Notes: generated from the sequence alone by a model not told the origin. DNA of 64,000 nucleotides from Neobacillus sp. SuZ13 (GCF_030123365.1 NZ_CP126107.1:2403501-2467500), one strand, 5' to 3'; shown: positions 1 through 7,486, counted from the first letter of the stretch. Made by a program: numbers and translations.

Positions 1-120
1 CGCTCTCCGCCCTACGATAAGTCAAGCACGAATGCGCCTCCGGCTCTTCGTGTTTCCTTTATCTCAGTTGAAGCGCTCCAGGCCATACGCCGCTGACCAG
101 GGCGCTTACGCTTTTCTTAT
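1..120. repeat. Structured intergenic repeat element downstream of qoxD (partial)
   Basis: This GC-rich stretch runs from the window start to the qoxD stop. It has inverted arms AAGCGC (71-76) and GCGCTT (102-107) around a smaller GGC/GCC stem. Its qoxD-proximal end (94-120) closely resembles the end of the element at 30168-30287, sharing GGCGCTTNCGCTTTTCTTA. Both copies abut the 3' end of a minus-strand gene. There is no T-run in the qox reading direction, so I do not call it a simple terminator. The left part is cut by the window edge. Confidence 0.5.
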
Positions 121-414
121 TTACATTCCGAAAGACATAACCCAGATCGATCCTGCTACGGTTACGAAAGCGATGAAGAAGCCGTAAGCGACGTTGATGA
201 TTTGGGATTTGCCGTCTTCTCCTTCGTTCATGTGCATGAACATATATAATTGAAGGGCAGCTTGGATGACCGCTAATGAACCGATGATCCAAAGTATGGT
301 TTTAAAAGGAAGATTGGTTTTTAGCGCCACACCAAGTGCTGCAAAAGTTAGTACTAATGACATTACAAAGCCTAAAACATGTGTGAGTGGAAATCCTTTT
401 GTATTTTTAGCCAT
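121..414 (-). CDS. qoxD: Cytochrome aa3 quinol oxidase subunit IV
   Basis: This is the small membrane subunit of the proton-pumping aa3-type menaquinol oxidase; it helps assemble the complex in the cytoplasmic membrane. The 97 residues form three hydrophobic segments (about 15-33, 42-60 and 75-95), the normal size and pattern for subunit IV of haem-copper oxidases (COX4_pro). The start codon directly follows the qoxC stop, and the ribosome binding site (AAGGATGG) lies inside the end of qoxC. It is last in the qoxABCD operon, so it is probably translated in step with qoxC. A structured repeat rather than a plain terminator follows. Confidence 0.93.
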   Translation of the reverse strand: MAKNTKGFPLTHVLGFVMSLVLTFAALGVALKTNLPFKTILWIIGSLAVIQAALQLYMFMHMNEGEDGKSQIINVAYGFFIAFVTVAGSIWVMSFGM

Positions 415-1020
415 TTATGCCACCATCCTTGCTAAGTACACAAATGTGAAAATAAAAATCCAGACAACATCTAAAAAGTGCCAATATAGTCCGATGATAA
501 AAGTTTTACGAGCAGTTACAGGTGTTAAACCTCGTTTTAAAATTTGGATAATGACCATTGTCGCCCAGCCAATCCCCATGCTCACGTGCAGTCCATGTGT
601 ACCAAGTAAGACAAAGAAACTTGATAAGAAAGCACTTGTTTGCATAGTTGCTCCTTCGTGAACATAATGGATAAATTCAGTGATCTCCATGAACACGAAC
701 CCAGCACCTAGGAGAAGGGTAATGATGAACCATAACAATAATCCATTTCGGTTATGACGGCGCATCTCATAAATGGCAAGACCGCAAGTAAAACTACTTG
801 TTAATAAGAGAATCGTTTCGACCATAACATCTTTTATTTCAAAAAGGTCCTTTGGAGTTGGACCGCCAGCATATCTCGCACTTAGGACAGAAAATACAGC
901 GAAGAGGGTACCAAAGAGGATAATCTCCGCTCCTAAGAAAATCCAGAAACCGAGAATATTCATCCGGTTCTGTTCTGTTTGATATTCGAGTGGTAAGGCA
1001 GTGTTTACATTAGCTGACAT
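415..1020 (-). CDS. qoxC: Cytochrome aa3 quinol oxidase subunit III
   Basis: Subunit III of the aa3 menaquinol oxidase, a membrane subunit without redox cofactors. The 201 residues show about five transmembrane helices and family landmarks such as GFWIFLGAEIILFGTLFAVF near the N-terminus, FVFMEITEFIHYV in the middle and GLYWHFLDVVWIFIFTFVYL at the end. The gene overlaps the end of qoxB by 11 bp and abuts qoxD. Its AAAGGGGGGAACAG ribosome binding site lies in the qoxB coding sequence. Length and order match Bacillus qoxABCD. Confidence 0.95.
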   Translation of the reverse strand: MSANVNTALPLEYQTEQNRMNILGFWIFLGAEIILFGTLFAVFSVLSARYAGGPTPKDLFEIKDVMVETILLLTSSFTCGLAIYEMRRHNRNGLLLWFIITLLLGAGFVFMEITEFIHYVHEGATMQTSAFLSSFFVLLGTHGLHVSMGIGWATMVIIQILKRGLTPVTARKTFIIGLYWHFLDVVWIFIFTFVYLARMVA

Positions 1021-2986
1021 TACTGTTCCCCCCTTTACCGACGTTACGCCATGCTTTTTCCGTTTCCTTTATTTCGTCAACATGTACATGGAAGCCATCG
1101 TTATAATCGAACGAACGAATGATTAACCCAATGATGATACCTACAGTGGCTACAAGAGCCGCAATTTTCCATTCAAAGACTAGGAAGAAGCCTGCGATTC
1201 CAAAGATAGCACCCATATAGATTGGTAAACCAGAATTACTTGGCATATGGATTTCTTCAATTTCGTCGTCCTTTAAAGTTAAATCTTCATTATGCTTTTT
1301 CATATACCAGAAGGAATCAACAGATTTTACCTCAGGTAGTTTTGCAAAGTTATAGAATGGAGGCGGTGAAGCTGTAGCCCATTCTAACGTTCTTGCATCC
1401 CATGGGTCGTTAGAAATATTGCGGTCTGCATAACGTGCACTCCAATAAATATTATAGCAAAGCGCGCCAAAGCCGATTGCTAAAATGACTGCGCCAATGG
1501 TAGATAGCATGAAAAGTGGTGCATACCCTGATTCAGCTGAATACGTGTATGAACGTCGTACTGCTCCGTCAAGTCCTAGGAAGAACATTGGCATAAAGGT
1601 TAAGTTAAATCCAATTGTAAAGAACCAGAAATGAATTTTTCCGATTTTTTCATTTAACATATGGCCGAACATTTTTGGCCACCAGTAATAAAGTCCAGCA
1701 AATACCGCAAACACAACACCAGGAATTAATACATAGTGGAAGTGAGCGACAAGGAATAGGGTGTTGTGATATTGATAATCGGCCGCACCCATGGCAAGCA
1801 TAACCCCAGTTACACCACCAATAATAAAGCATGGAATGAACGCAAGTGCCCAAAGCATCGCGGTCGTAAATTGAATACGTCCTTTTCTCATCGTAAATAA
1901 CCAGTTAAACATTTTGACTCCCGTAGGAATGGCAATCATCATTGTCGTAATGGAGAAAACAGAGTTAACTCCTGGTCCAGCTCCCATTGTAAAGAAGTGG
2001 TGAACCCAAACTAGCATACTTAAAAACGCAATTCCCACAATCGAGAATACCATTGATTTATAGCCAAACAGCATTTTTCTAGAAAAGGTTGAAATAACCT
2101 CAGAGAACATCCCAAATGCGGGAAGGACAACGATATATACTTCAGGGTGACCCCATAACCAGAAAAGGTTTGCCCACATCATATCCATACCGCCACCCGC
2201 TAAGGTGAAGAAGTGAGTTCCAAAGATCCGATCAAACGTCATCAATGCAAGCGCAACTGTGAAAATTGGAAATGAAGCAACAATAATCACTGACGCAATG
2301 AATGAAGTCCAAGTAAACATTGGCATTCTCATCAGTGTCATGCCTTTGGTTCTCATTTTTAAGATAGTGACAATAAAATTAATACCCGTCATTAGGGTAC
2401 CAATCCCAGCAATTTGCAGGGCAATGGCGTAATAGTTATTCCCAATTCCAGGGGTAAATTCTTTACCAGCAAGAGGGAAGTAAGCAGTCCAACCAGCATC
2501 CGGTGACCCACCGACAACAAACGAAATATTAAACAGCATCGCACCACTAAAGAACAGCCAGAAGCTTAACGCGTTAAGTTGTGGGAATGCTACGTCACGA
2601 GCACCGATTTGCAGTGGGATTACCACGTTCATTAATCCAATTAATAATGGCATCGCAGCAAACAAGATCATAATAACACCGTGTGTAGTAAAAATTTCAT
2701 TGTAATGCTGTGCATCTAAAAATTTCATCTCTGGACGTGAAGTTTGAGCCTTCATTAAAAGGCCGTCCACACCGCCACGGAAAAACATCAATACACCAGA
2801 AAGGATGTACATAATCCCAATCCGTTTATGATCAACGGTTGTTAACCATTCTCTCCAGAGCCATTTCCATTTCTTTAAATAGGTAACTCCAGCTACAATT
2901 CCGATCATTGTTAAGAGAATAGCAATCTGGGAACCTAGTATTAATGGGTTGCCAACTATAAAAAAGTCATGCCAATTAATGTTCAT
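1010..2986 (-). CDS. qoxB: Cytochrome aa3 quinol oxidase subunit I
   Basis: Catalytic subunit of the aa3-type menaquinol oxidase; it holds haem a and the haem a3-CuB centre, reduces O2 to water and pumps protons. I place the start at the ATG preceded by TGGAGGTGAG (658 residues, MNINWHDFF); an in-frame upstream start would extend it by nine residues into the end of qoxA. Conserved segments are visible: TTHGVIMILFAAMP (haem a ligand), WLWGHPEVYIVVLPAFG (CuB His and the His-Tyr crosslink motif), VHHFFTMG (CuB His pair) and VAHFHYVLIPG (haem ligands). It overlaps qoxA by 11 bp. About 14-15 membrane helices are expected. Confidence 0.97.
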   Translation of the reverse strand: MNINWHDFFIVGNPLILGSQIAILLTMIGIVAGVTYLKKWKWLWREWLTTVDHKRIGIMYILSGVLMFFRGGVDGLLMKAQTSRPEMKFLDAQHYNEIFTTHGVIMILFAAMPLLIGLMNVVIPLQIGARDVAFPQLNALSFWLFFSGAMLFNISFVVGGSPDAGWTAYFPLAGKEFTPGIGNNYYAIALQIAGIGTLMTGINFIVTILKMRTKGMTLMRMPMFTWTSFIASVIIVASFPIFTVALALMTFDRIFGTHFFTLAGGGMDMMWANLFWLWGHPEVYIVVLPAFGMFSEVISTFSRKMLFGYKSMVFSIVGIAFLSMLVWVHHFFTMGAGPGVNSVFSITTMMIAIPTGVKMFNWLFTMRKGRIQFTTAMLWALAFIPCFIIGGVTGVMLAMGAADYQYHNTLFLVAHFHYVLIPGVVFAVFAGLYYWWPKMFGHMLNEKIGKIHFWFFTIGFNLTFMPMFFLGLDGAVRRSYTYSAESGYAPLFMLSTIGAVILAIGFGALCYNIYWSARYADRNISNDPWDARTLEWATASPPPFYNFAKLPEVKSVDSFWYMKKHNEDLTLKDDEIEEIHMPSNSGLPIYMGAIFGIAGFFLVFEWKIAALVATVGIIIGLIIRSFDYNDGFHVHVDEIKETEKAWRNVGKGGNSNVS

Positions 2987-3938
2987 CCTTCTCACCTCCA
3001 ACTGATTGCTCACTCATGTCCATAGAATGACTATTTGTTTCTTTCTCTTCAAAAATCTTTCCTTTAACGCCATGTACTTCGTACAATTCAGGATTTGTAT
3101 AAGTTTTAGAATTCATATCCGCATGGTTTACCCAGGCGAGATGAGTTCCAAGGAATGTTTCACGTCCTAAGTGTGTAGGCTTAAGAAGTTGATTGTATTT
3201 CTTTTCTGTTAACTTAGGAGCAGTTTCTTTAACTTCTTTTACCCATTTTTCAAAGGCTTGTGGGGATTTTGCTTCAACTGTAAATTCCATTTCAGCATAG
3301 CCCTTACCGTTAAAGTTGGTATTTCTTCCTAAAAATTCACCAGGTTTGTCAGCTGTAAGGTACAGCTCTGTCTCCATCTTGTTCATGGTATACTTTTGAC
3401 CACCTAAAGCAGGAACCCAGAAAGATTGCATTGTACCAGCAGAGGTTAACTTAAACTGTACCGGTGTGCCAGCAGGAATATTTACGTAGTTCACTGTTTC
3501 AATCCCTTGTTCCGGATAACTGAAAATCCACTTCCAATCGGCAGAAGTCACATTTATGGTAATTGGTTTTTTATTTTCATACCCAGCAGGTACTTTTTCT
3601 AGCTTATAGATTGTTTTAACAGTAGGAATCGTTAAAGCAATGACAATAAGAATAGGAATGACAGTCCAAATTATTTCTAATTTTGTGCTTCCATGTTCTT
3701 CAGGTGGTTCGTAATCTGCATTTTCAGGTTTAGCACGATATTTCCAGATGATATATCCAAATAAACCAAATACAACGACAACCACTAGTAACATAAAAAT
3801 AAGTGACCAGTTAATTAAATCTAGAATGTCACGAGCGGCAGGCCCTTTTGGATCAAAGACGACCATATTCGTACATCCGCTTAAAAGCAAAGTTGGTACT
3901 AAAGCTAATAGTGGGATTAAGTAGCTTTTTTTAAACAT
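2976..3938 (-). CDS. qoxA: Cytochrome aa3 quinol oxidase subunit II (lipoprotein)
   Basis: Subunit II of the aa3 menaquinol oxidase, anchored outside the membrane as a lipoprotein. The N-terminus is a type II signal peptide with lipobox LSGC (Cys22), followed by two membrane helices (about 40-62 and 88-108) and an extracellular cupredoxin-like domain. The CuA ligand set of cytochrome c oxidases is not seen (no Cys pair), as expected for a quinol oxidase. The C-terminus is charged and His/Met-containing. It is first in the operon. Its start is preceded by GGAGGGGAG, and upstream lie a clear sigma-A promoter and a Rex-like operator at 3974-4002. Confidence 0.95.
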   Translation of the reverse strand: MFKKSYLIPLLALVPTLLLSGCTNMVVFDPKGPAARDILDLINWSLIFMLLVVVVVFGLFGYIIWKYRAKPENADYEPPEEHGSTKLEIIWTVIPILIVIALTIPTVKTIYKLEKVPAGYENKKPITINVTSADWKWIFSYPEQGIETVNYVNIPAGTPVQFKLTSAGTMQSFWVPALGGQKYTMNKMETELYLTADKPGEFLGRNTNFNGKGYAEMEFTVEAKSPQAFEKWVKEVKETAPKLTEKKYNQLLKPTHLGRETFLGTHLAWVNHADMNSKTYTNPELYEVHGVKGKIFEEKETNSHSMDMSEQSVGGEKDEH

Positions 3939-3973
3939 GAATTTTTCTCCCCTCCAAAATGTTCACTTTTACG

Positions 3974-4002
3974 ATTATAATCGTGAAACCTTTCACAAAC
4001 AA
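3974..4002 (-). promoter_or_regulatory. qoxABCD promoter with Rex-like operator between -35 and -10
   Basis: On the minus strand, TTGTTT (3997-4002), a 17-bp spacer and TATAAT (3974-3979) form a good sigma-A promoter for qoxA. The spacer carries the inverted repeat GTGAAA-N2-TTTCAC (3983-3996). Read on the minus strand it is TTGTGAAAGGTTTCACGA, matching the Rex operator form TTGTGAA-N4-TTCACAA except at its last bases. The -10 also sits in a 14-bp perfect palindrome, ACGATTATAATCGT (3971-3984). Spacing rules out an Fnr box. Binding would block RNA polymerase directly. Regulation by Rex is inferred, not shown. Confidence 0.7.
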
Positions 4003-4309
4003 GACTGAATTACTTCTTTTTTTGCTCCAATGTAGTAATTGAGCCTAAATTAAATCAGTTATTATTTAATAGTAATTAGTCTGTTAGTATTTTCTAAACC
4101 TATATTAACAATAATGCTGTGATGTTTATACACGTTTTTCGATTAATTTGTGACAAATTTGTTAAGGTTTTAAAATCCCTATCGAGGAAAAATATGTATG
4201 TATTTTTTTACCTGGTAATTTAGTCCTTTTTGTTCGAAACTAATAATTGTCTATTTTTGCAAAAAAGTGGGATAATACGAAGGAATACATAAATAGAGGA
4301 GAGCAAAAA
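4003..4309. other. AT-rich intergenic region between divergent qoxA and the HesB-like gene
   Basis: About 300 bp with no convincing gene. It contains the upstream part of the qox control region and, on the plus strand, the leader of the HesB-like gene. A short upstream in-frame extension (ATG-like start at 4247) exists but has no ribosome binding site. No other clear motif was found. Confidence 0.5.
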
Positions 4310-4612
4310 ATGAAGGTAAAAGTGAATCGTAACGCAGCAAAAGCTTTGAAAAAAATGTTAGAACAAGAAGAAGCACAAGGAAAACTATTCCGTGTTTATG
4401 TCACAAGTATTCATGGGGACCATGCCCATTATGATTTAAGGCTAGATACCCCAACCGAAAACGATGTGGTAGTCACAAGTGATAAAGAAATTGATTTCAT
4501 TCTTGATAAAAATGAACCAACTTTAAATAGCATCTGGATCCAATATTTCCAATTACCGAAAGAAGAATGGCTAATTACTAACCCAACCATGGGTGTTCAT
4601 CACCATCATTAA
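4310..4612 (+). CDS. HesB/IscA-fold (Fe-S biosynthesis-like) protein without conserved cysteines
   Basis: The 100-residue protein starts at the ATG preceded by AGAGGAGAG. Its pattern fits the HesB/IscA fold (PF01521): an N-terminal NRNAAKALKKMLEQEE helix, then FRVYVTSIHGDHAHYDLRL, DTPTENDVVV and a WLITNPTMG ending that corresponds to the usual F.I.NP segment. The three cysteines that bind iron or a cluster in A-type carriers are absent; the protein has no Cys and ends in four His. It is therefore unlikely to be an ordinary scaffold; Bacillus has similar Cys-less paralogues of unknown role. It is monocistronic, with a terminator just after it. Confidence 0.75.
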   Translation: MKVKVNRNAAKALKKMLEQEEAQGKLFRVYVTSIHGDHAHYDLRLDTPTENDVVVTSDKEIDFILDKNEPTLNSIWIQYFQLPKEEWLITNPTMGVHHHH

Positions 4613-4624
4613 TTTGACCACATG

Positions 4625-4655
4625 AAAAGCGCTTGTTATTGACAGGCGTTTTATT
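4625..4655 (+). terminator. Intrinsic terminator of the HesB-like gene
   Basis: Stem CGCTTGT (4630-4636) pairs with ACAGGCG (4642-4648) with one G-U pair, extended by A/U pairs and followed by TTTTATTTA. It lies 13 bp after the stop codon. Confidence 0.7.
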
Positions 4656-4667
4656 TATAGAGAAGCA

Positions 4668-4701
4668 GGATTACCCTTCTATGATCATAGAAGGGTAATC
4701 C
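4668..4701. repeat. Perfect 34-nt palindrome between convergent genes
   Basis: The sequence 4668-4701 equals its own reverse complement over all 34 bases, with centre TGATCA and outer arms GGATTACCC/GGGTAATCC. Neither flank has a good T-run, so it is not a classical terminator. It lies between the HesB-like gene and the convergent Hsp20 gene and could be a 3' mRNA-stabilising hairpin, a protein-binding site or a small repeat element. Confidence 0.65.
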
Positions 4702-4764
4702 TTTGCACTAAGCCTTTATGAAATTAGAGTAGAAGATAACTCCAAAGTTCTTATATATCTATAA

Positions 4765-5172
4765 TCAACATTTATTTCGAGGGTATGATAAATGAAGTAG
4801 TCCATTATTAATTTGTAAATGTATTAAATAAGCCTGTGTTGGTTCTGGAAGGTCAATTACTCGTTCAAAATCTCCATATACACGCTCTCTCTTCATTTCC
4901 ATTTCTAATGGTAAAACCGGTTTTATACTGCCATTTATTTTTAATTGTGTGTTTGAAATTAAGCTAAGCGAAACATCTTCTTGATTTACCCCAGGTATTT
5001 CAAAAATAATAAAGTTATAATAATCATTTTGATATACGTCAAATTTTGGATTAAACGAAACTTCTCTAAAAAATTCCTCGGGTTGTTTTTGCTTGAGTAC
5101 ACTAGACCAAAAATTGCTTTCTCTATACTCGTTTGTAATCTCTAGCCACTTTCTCATTTTTTCTATATCCAT
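4765..5172 (-). CDS. Hsp20/alpha-crystallin family protein, spore-coat type
   Basis: A 135-residue protein with an alpha-crystallin-like domain from about residue 40 to 130: FDVYQNDYYNFIIFEIPGVN, then a QLKINGSI strand and VYGDFERVIDLPEP, where small heat-shock proteins have a G.FER.I.LP segment. The C-terminal I-x-I motif is missing. In B. subtilis, CotP and CotM are Hsp20-like spore-coat proteins. Placement directly after two GerPA/GerPF genes and a sigma-K-like promoter suggests a coat role here too. The start is preceded by AAGGGAG; the gap to the upstream gene is 12 bp, so it is probably co-transcribed. Chaperone activity is not assured. Confidence 0.78.
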   Translation of the reverse strand: MDIEKMRKWLEITNEYRESNFWSSVLKQKQPEEFFREVSFNPKFDVYQNDYYNFIIFEIPGVNQEDVSLSLISNTQLKINGSIKPVLPLEMEMKRERVYGDFERVIDLPEPTQAYLIHLQINNGLLHLSYPRNKC

Positions 5173-5184
5173 ATTACTGCTCCC

Positions 5185-5427
5185 TTAAAGTTGATTGGCA
5201 ATAGGCATAGAAGGGTTAGCTATTTGATCCTGATCACTAACATCTGTATCTATATTGCCTGAGTTCATAAGCGAACAAGCTGGTGAAAAATCACCTAAAG
5301 AGAAATTTGCTCCAATAAACTTACTATTAGCTGTATGGCTATTATGCACAGTAGGACCTATATCAACATTCCCGTTTTGGGCAGCTCCATTTAACTTGAA
5401 ATTAAAAATATTTATTTGATATGGCAT
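5185..5427 (-). CDS. GerPA/GerPF-family spore germination protein
   Basis: An 80-residue protein of the GerPA/GerPF type (PF10676). These small coat proteins, made in the mother cell, help germinants cross the spore coat. The family pattern is visible: a short hydrophobic start with F.LNGA, then a VDIGPTVHNSHTANSKFIGA segment, a GDFSPA turn and a D.D..DQDQIANPSMPI tail resembling the DPDVNDQ tail of its neighbour. The ribosome binding site is TAGGAG. It is second in a three-gene unit with its paralogue (5447-5713) and the Hsp20 gene. The usual gerPB-E partners are absent here. Confidence 0.85.
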   Translation of the reverse strand: MPYQINIFNFKLNGAAQNGNVDIGPTVHNSHTANSKFIGANFSLGDFSPACSLMNSGNIDTDVSDQDQIANPSMPIANQL

Positions 5428-5446
5428 ATCAGAAAACTCCTATAAT

Positions 5447-5713
5447 TTAAATTGGTGGTACAGGTGAAATGGCTCTATTTACATTCGCAACATCAGTAGT
5501 TCCAATGGAAGTTTGATCATTCACATCTGGGTCGTTCAATAGGTTTTCCATCATCGCCTCAGTCGGTGATGTATCTCCATATGAAGCATTAATTCCTTGT
5601 GATTTAGTATTGGAAGTGGGACTATTATGAGATGCCTCCCCTATAGTTATGGAACCATTGCCCGAAATACTGTTGATTTTTAAATAATATAAATTGATAA
5701 CAACCGATGGCAT
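5447..5713 (-). CDS. GerPA/GerPF-family spore germination protein
   Basis: An 88-residue paralogue of the next gene: it begins with the hydrophobic LYYLKINSISGNGSITIGEA stretch, then HNSPTSNTKSQG, a GDTSPTEA turn and the DPDVNDQ segment typical of the GerPA/GerPF family. It is first in the unit and starts 33 bp after a sequence matching a sigma-K promoter on the minus strand. Ribosome binding site AGAAAGGTG. The extra C-terminal 20 residues, ending in VPPI, are not part of the conserved core. Likely a coat-located protein affecting spore permeability to germinants. Confidence 0.85.
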   Translation of the reverse strand: MPSVVINLYYLKINSISGNGSITIGEASHNSPTSNTKSQGINASYGDTSPTEAMMENLLNDPDVNDQTSIGTTDVANVNRAISPVPPI

Positions 5714-5745
5714 CTTTAAACACCTTTCTATTCTTGGCTTATGGG

Positions 5746-5773
5746 TACTATATGCAATAGAGTGCCTATATGT
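5746..5773 (-). promoter_or_regulatory. Sigma-K-like promoter for the gerP/hsp20 unit
   Basis: On the minus strand, CATATAGTA (5746-5754) matches the sigma-K -10 consensus CATANNNTA exactly, and an AC dinucleotide lies 17 bp upstream (5772-5773), as in the short sigma-K -35. This fits late mother-cell expression of coat genes. A match to a short consensus can arise by chance, but the context supports it. Confidence 0.6.
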
Positions 5774-5909
5774 TACTTAATAAAGGCTCCTACGGAAAAT
5801 CGCAGGGACCTTGTATTATTATTTATTATAACGATATTATGTAAACTTAAGAGTTTGATTAGTTTTTAGTAATGATGTTAATCTAATAATAGGAAAAGTC
5901 GAAGGGAGC

Positions 5910-6671
5910 ATGTGTTTACAAATGGATAAATTTAAAAATGGCATTGAAGTCAAGCTAGTTGCACTCGATATGGACGGTACACTATTAAATAATAAAGGAC
6001 AGGTTTCGGATGCAAATCGCCAAGCCATCAAAGCTGCTAAGGACAAAGGAATATATGTGGTTCTAAGCACAGGCCGTTCGCTTTTGACAAGCCGTGAGCA
6101 TGCTGACTCATTGGAGCTAGATTCTTATTTGGTCACCGTTAATGGAAGTGAAATATGGGATGATCAACGTGAATTAGTGGAGAGGAACTTGGTAAAGTCC
6201 GACCTTGTAGAATGGATGTGGAAGTTATCGCAGCAGCATAAAACAAAGTTTTGGGCGATTAGCACGGAACGTAATTGGCATAATGAAATGCCAGGGGACT
6301 TACATACCTTAGAATGGATGAAATTTGGCTTTAATATCGATGATGACGAAACAAGAGAGATAATCATGAATGAACTAAAGGCAAAGGGTGAATTTGAACT
6401 TAGTAATTCCACGTTGAAAAATATCGAAGTGAATTCGGCCGGCATTAATAAAGCGAAGGGTCTGGAGATTGTATGTAACAGGCTCGGATTGGATATGAAA
6501 AATGTAATGGCGGTTGGTGATAGTCTAAATGATTTGGCGATGATCAAGGCAGCCGGCCTGGGAGTTGCGATGGGAAATGCTCAAGATCTTGTAAAAGAGT
6601 CTGCAGATTGGGTAACTGCCACAAACGAGGAAGACGGAGTTGCAAAAGCAATCTACAAATGGGTTTTATAA
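5910..6671 (+). CDS. Cof-type HAD-superfamily hydrolase
   Basis: A 253-residue haloacid-dehalogenase-type phosphatase, probably acting on small phosphorylated metabolites such as sugar phosphates or FMN/PLP. Motif I is ALDMDGTLL (nucleophile Asp20, acid Asp22); motif II Thr/Ser in VVLSTGR; the motif III Lys lies near GINKAKGLE; motif IV is GDSLNDLAMI. The lid is the C2B cap between motifs II and III, as in Cof/YkrA proteins. An alternative start at 5922 would sit at a more usual distance from AAGGGAG and lose four residues. It is monocistronic. Substrate cannot be told from sequence. Confidence 0.88.
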   Translation: MCLQMDKFKNGIEVKLVALDMDGTLLNNKGQVSDANRQAIKAAKDKGIYVVLSTGRSLLTSREHADSLELDSYLVTVNGSEIWDDQRELVERNLVKSDLVEWMWKLSQQHKTKFWAISTERNWHNEMPGDLHTLEWMKFGFNIDDDETREIIMNELKAKGEFELSNSTLKNIEVNSAGINKAKGLEIVCNRLGLDMKNVMAVGDSLNDLAMIKAAGLGVAMGNAQDLVKESADWVTATNEEDGVAKAIYKWVL

Positions 6672-6765
6672 ACATTGTTCATTTCTAAGTAAAATTTTTG
6701 AAATTCTCATGGTATAGGTAAAAAGGAAATGGGTAAAAATAATTATGCAATCAATTTGCAATTTA

Positions 6766-6782
6766 CATGTAATTGTTACATG
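6766..6782 (+). promoter_or_regulatory. Inverted repeat in the csp leader, next to the ribosome binding site
   Basis: CATGTAA-TTG-TTACATG is a perfect 7-bp inverted repeat ending 3 bp before CTAGGAGG, the ribosome binding site of the cold-shock gene. A leader hairpin here could alter translation with temperature, as seen in some csp leaders; an operator function is also possible. Confidence 0.45.
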
Positions 6783-6799
6783 CTAGGAGGCTACAAAGA

Positions 6800-7000
6800 A
6801 TGGAATCAGGTAAAGTAAAATGGTTTAACAGTGAAAAAGGTTTTGGATTCATTGAGCGTGAAGGTGGAGAAGATGTATTTGTTCACTTTTCTGCAATTCA
6901 AGGCGAAGGATACAAAACATTAGACGAAGGTCAAGAGGTAACGTTTGAAATTGAAAGTGGCCAACGTGGACCACAAGCAGTAAACGTCCGTAAATCATAA
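6800..7000 (+). CDS. Cold-shock protein (CspB/CspD type)
   Basis: A 66-residue single cold-shock domain. It is an RNA chaperone that binds single-stranded nucleic acid and keeps mRNA translatable in the cold. RNP-1 (KGFGFIE) and RNP-2 (DVFVHFSAI) are intact, and the [16 protein letters not shown] start and RGPQA.NV end match Bacillus CspB/CspD/CspC. The start at 6800 is set by the AGGAGG 9 bp upstream; an in-frame upstream start lacks a site and would add nine atypical residues. An inverted repeat lies in the leader and a strong terminator follows. Which paralogue it is cannot be fixed by eye. Confidence 0.95.
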   Translation: MESGKVKWFNSEKGFGFIEREGGEDVFVHFSAIQGEGYKTLDEGQEVTFEIESGQRGPQAVNVRKS

Positions 7001-7012
7001 TGACCCGCCAAT

Positions 7013-7044
7013 AAACAGACCCAGTCATTTGGGTCTGTTTTTTT
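7013..7044 (+). terminator. Intrinsic terminator of the cold-shock gene
   Basis: AAACAGACCCA (7013-7023) pairs with TGGGTCTGTTT (7030-7040) around a 6-nt loop and continues into a run of T. Confidence 0.93.
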
Positions 7045-7095
7045 ATGAATAGAGATTCTTGCGATTTGCTGATAAGGGTAAAAAAATATCCGAAC

Positions 7096-7395
7096 AGTAG
7101 ATGAAAGGGTGCTTCATTTCCCTTAAAAGGGGAAAAAACTTCTAAGTGGTAAATGAAAGGCTGCTCCATTCCCGATAGGTGGAAAAAATGGTCGGAGTGG
7201 TAAATGCAAGTGTACTCCATTTCCCGATAAGTGGAAAAAATGGCCGAAGCGGTAAATGCAAGTGAACTCCATTTCCCGATAGGTGGAAAAAATGGCCGGA
7301 GTGGTAAATGCAAGTTTACTCCATTTCCCGATAAGTGAAAAAAATGGTCGGAGTGGTAAATGAAAGTGAGCTTCATTTACTGATTGGAGGAAACC
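7096..7395. repeat. 52-bp tandem repeat array, about six copies
   Basis: The unit contains GTGGTAAATGCAAG, a CTCCATTTCCCGATA block and a GTGGAAAAAATGG block. GTGGTAAATG or its variants begin near 7097, 7146, 7197, 7249, 7301 and 7353, giving spacings of 49, 51, 52, 52 and 52 bp. Inner copies are nearly identical; outer ones diverge. The period is not a multiple of three, so the open minus-strand frames here are artefacts of the repeat. There is no spacer structure, so it is not CRISPR. Confidence 0.9.
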
Positions 7396-7486
7396 ATAAT
7401 TAGTCATATATGGACTGTGAATCATTGACAGTTGATTTTAAATCATAATACCACTTATTTATGACGGTAACCTATAATTATATAGT

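Noticed and set aside
59..292. Minus-strand frame over the repeat and qoxD
   Set aside because: It is a shadow frame of qoxD and the structured repeat.
3983..3996. Fnr box in the qox promoter
   Set aside because: The half-site spacing is that of Rex; Fnr needs TGTGA-N4-TCACA, and here six bases separate GTGA and TCAC.
6849..7425. Long open frames on the minus strand across the 52-bp repeats
   Set aside because: They arise because the repeat lacks stop codons in those frames; the period is not a multiple of three, the frames overlap the cold-shock gene and there are no ribosome binding sites.
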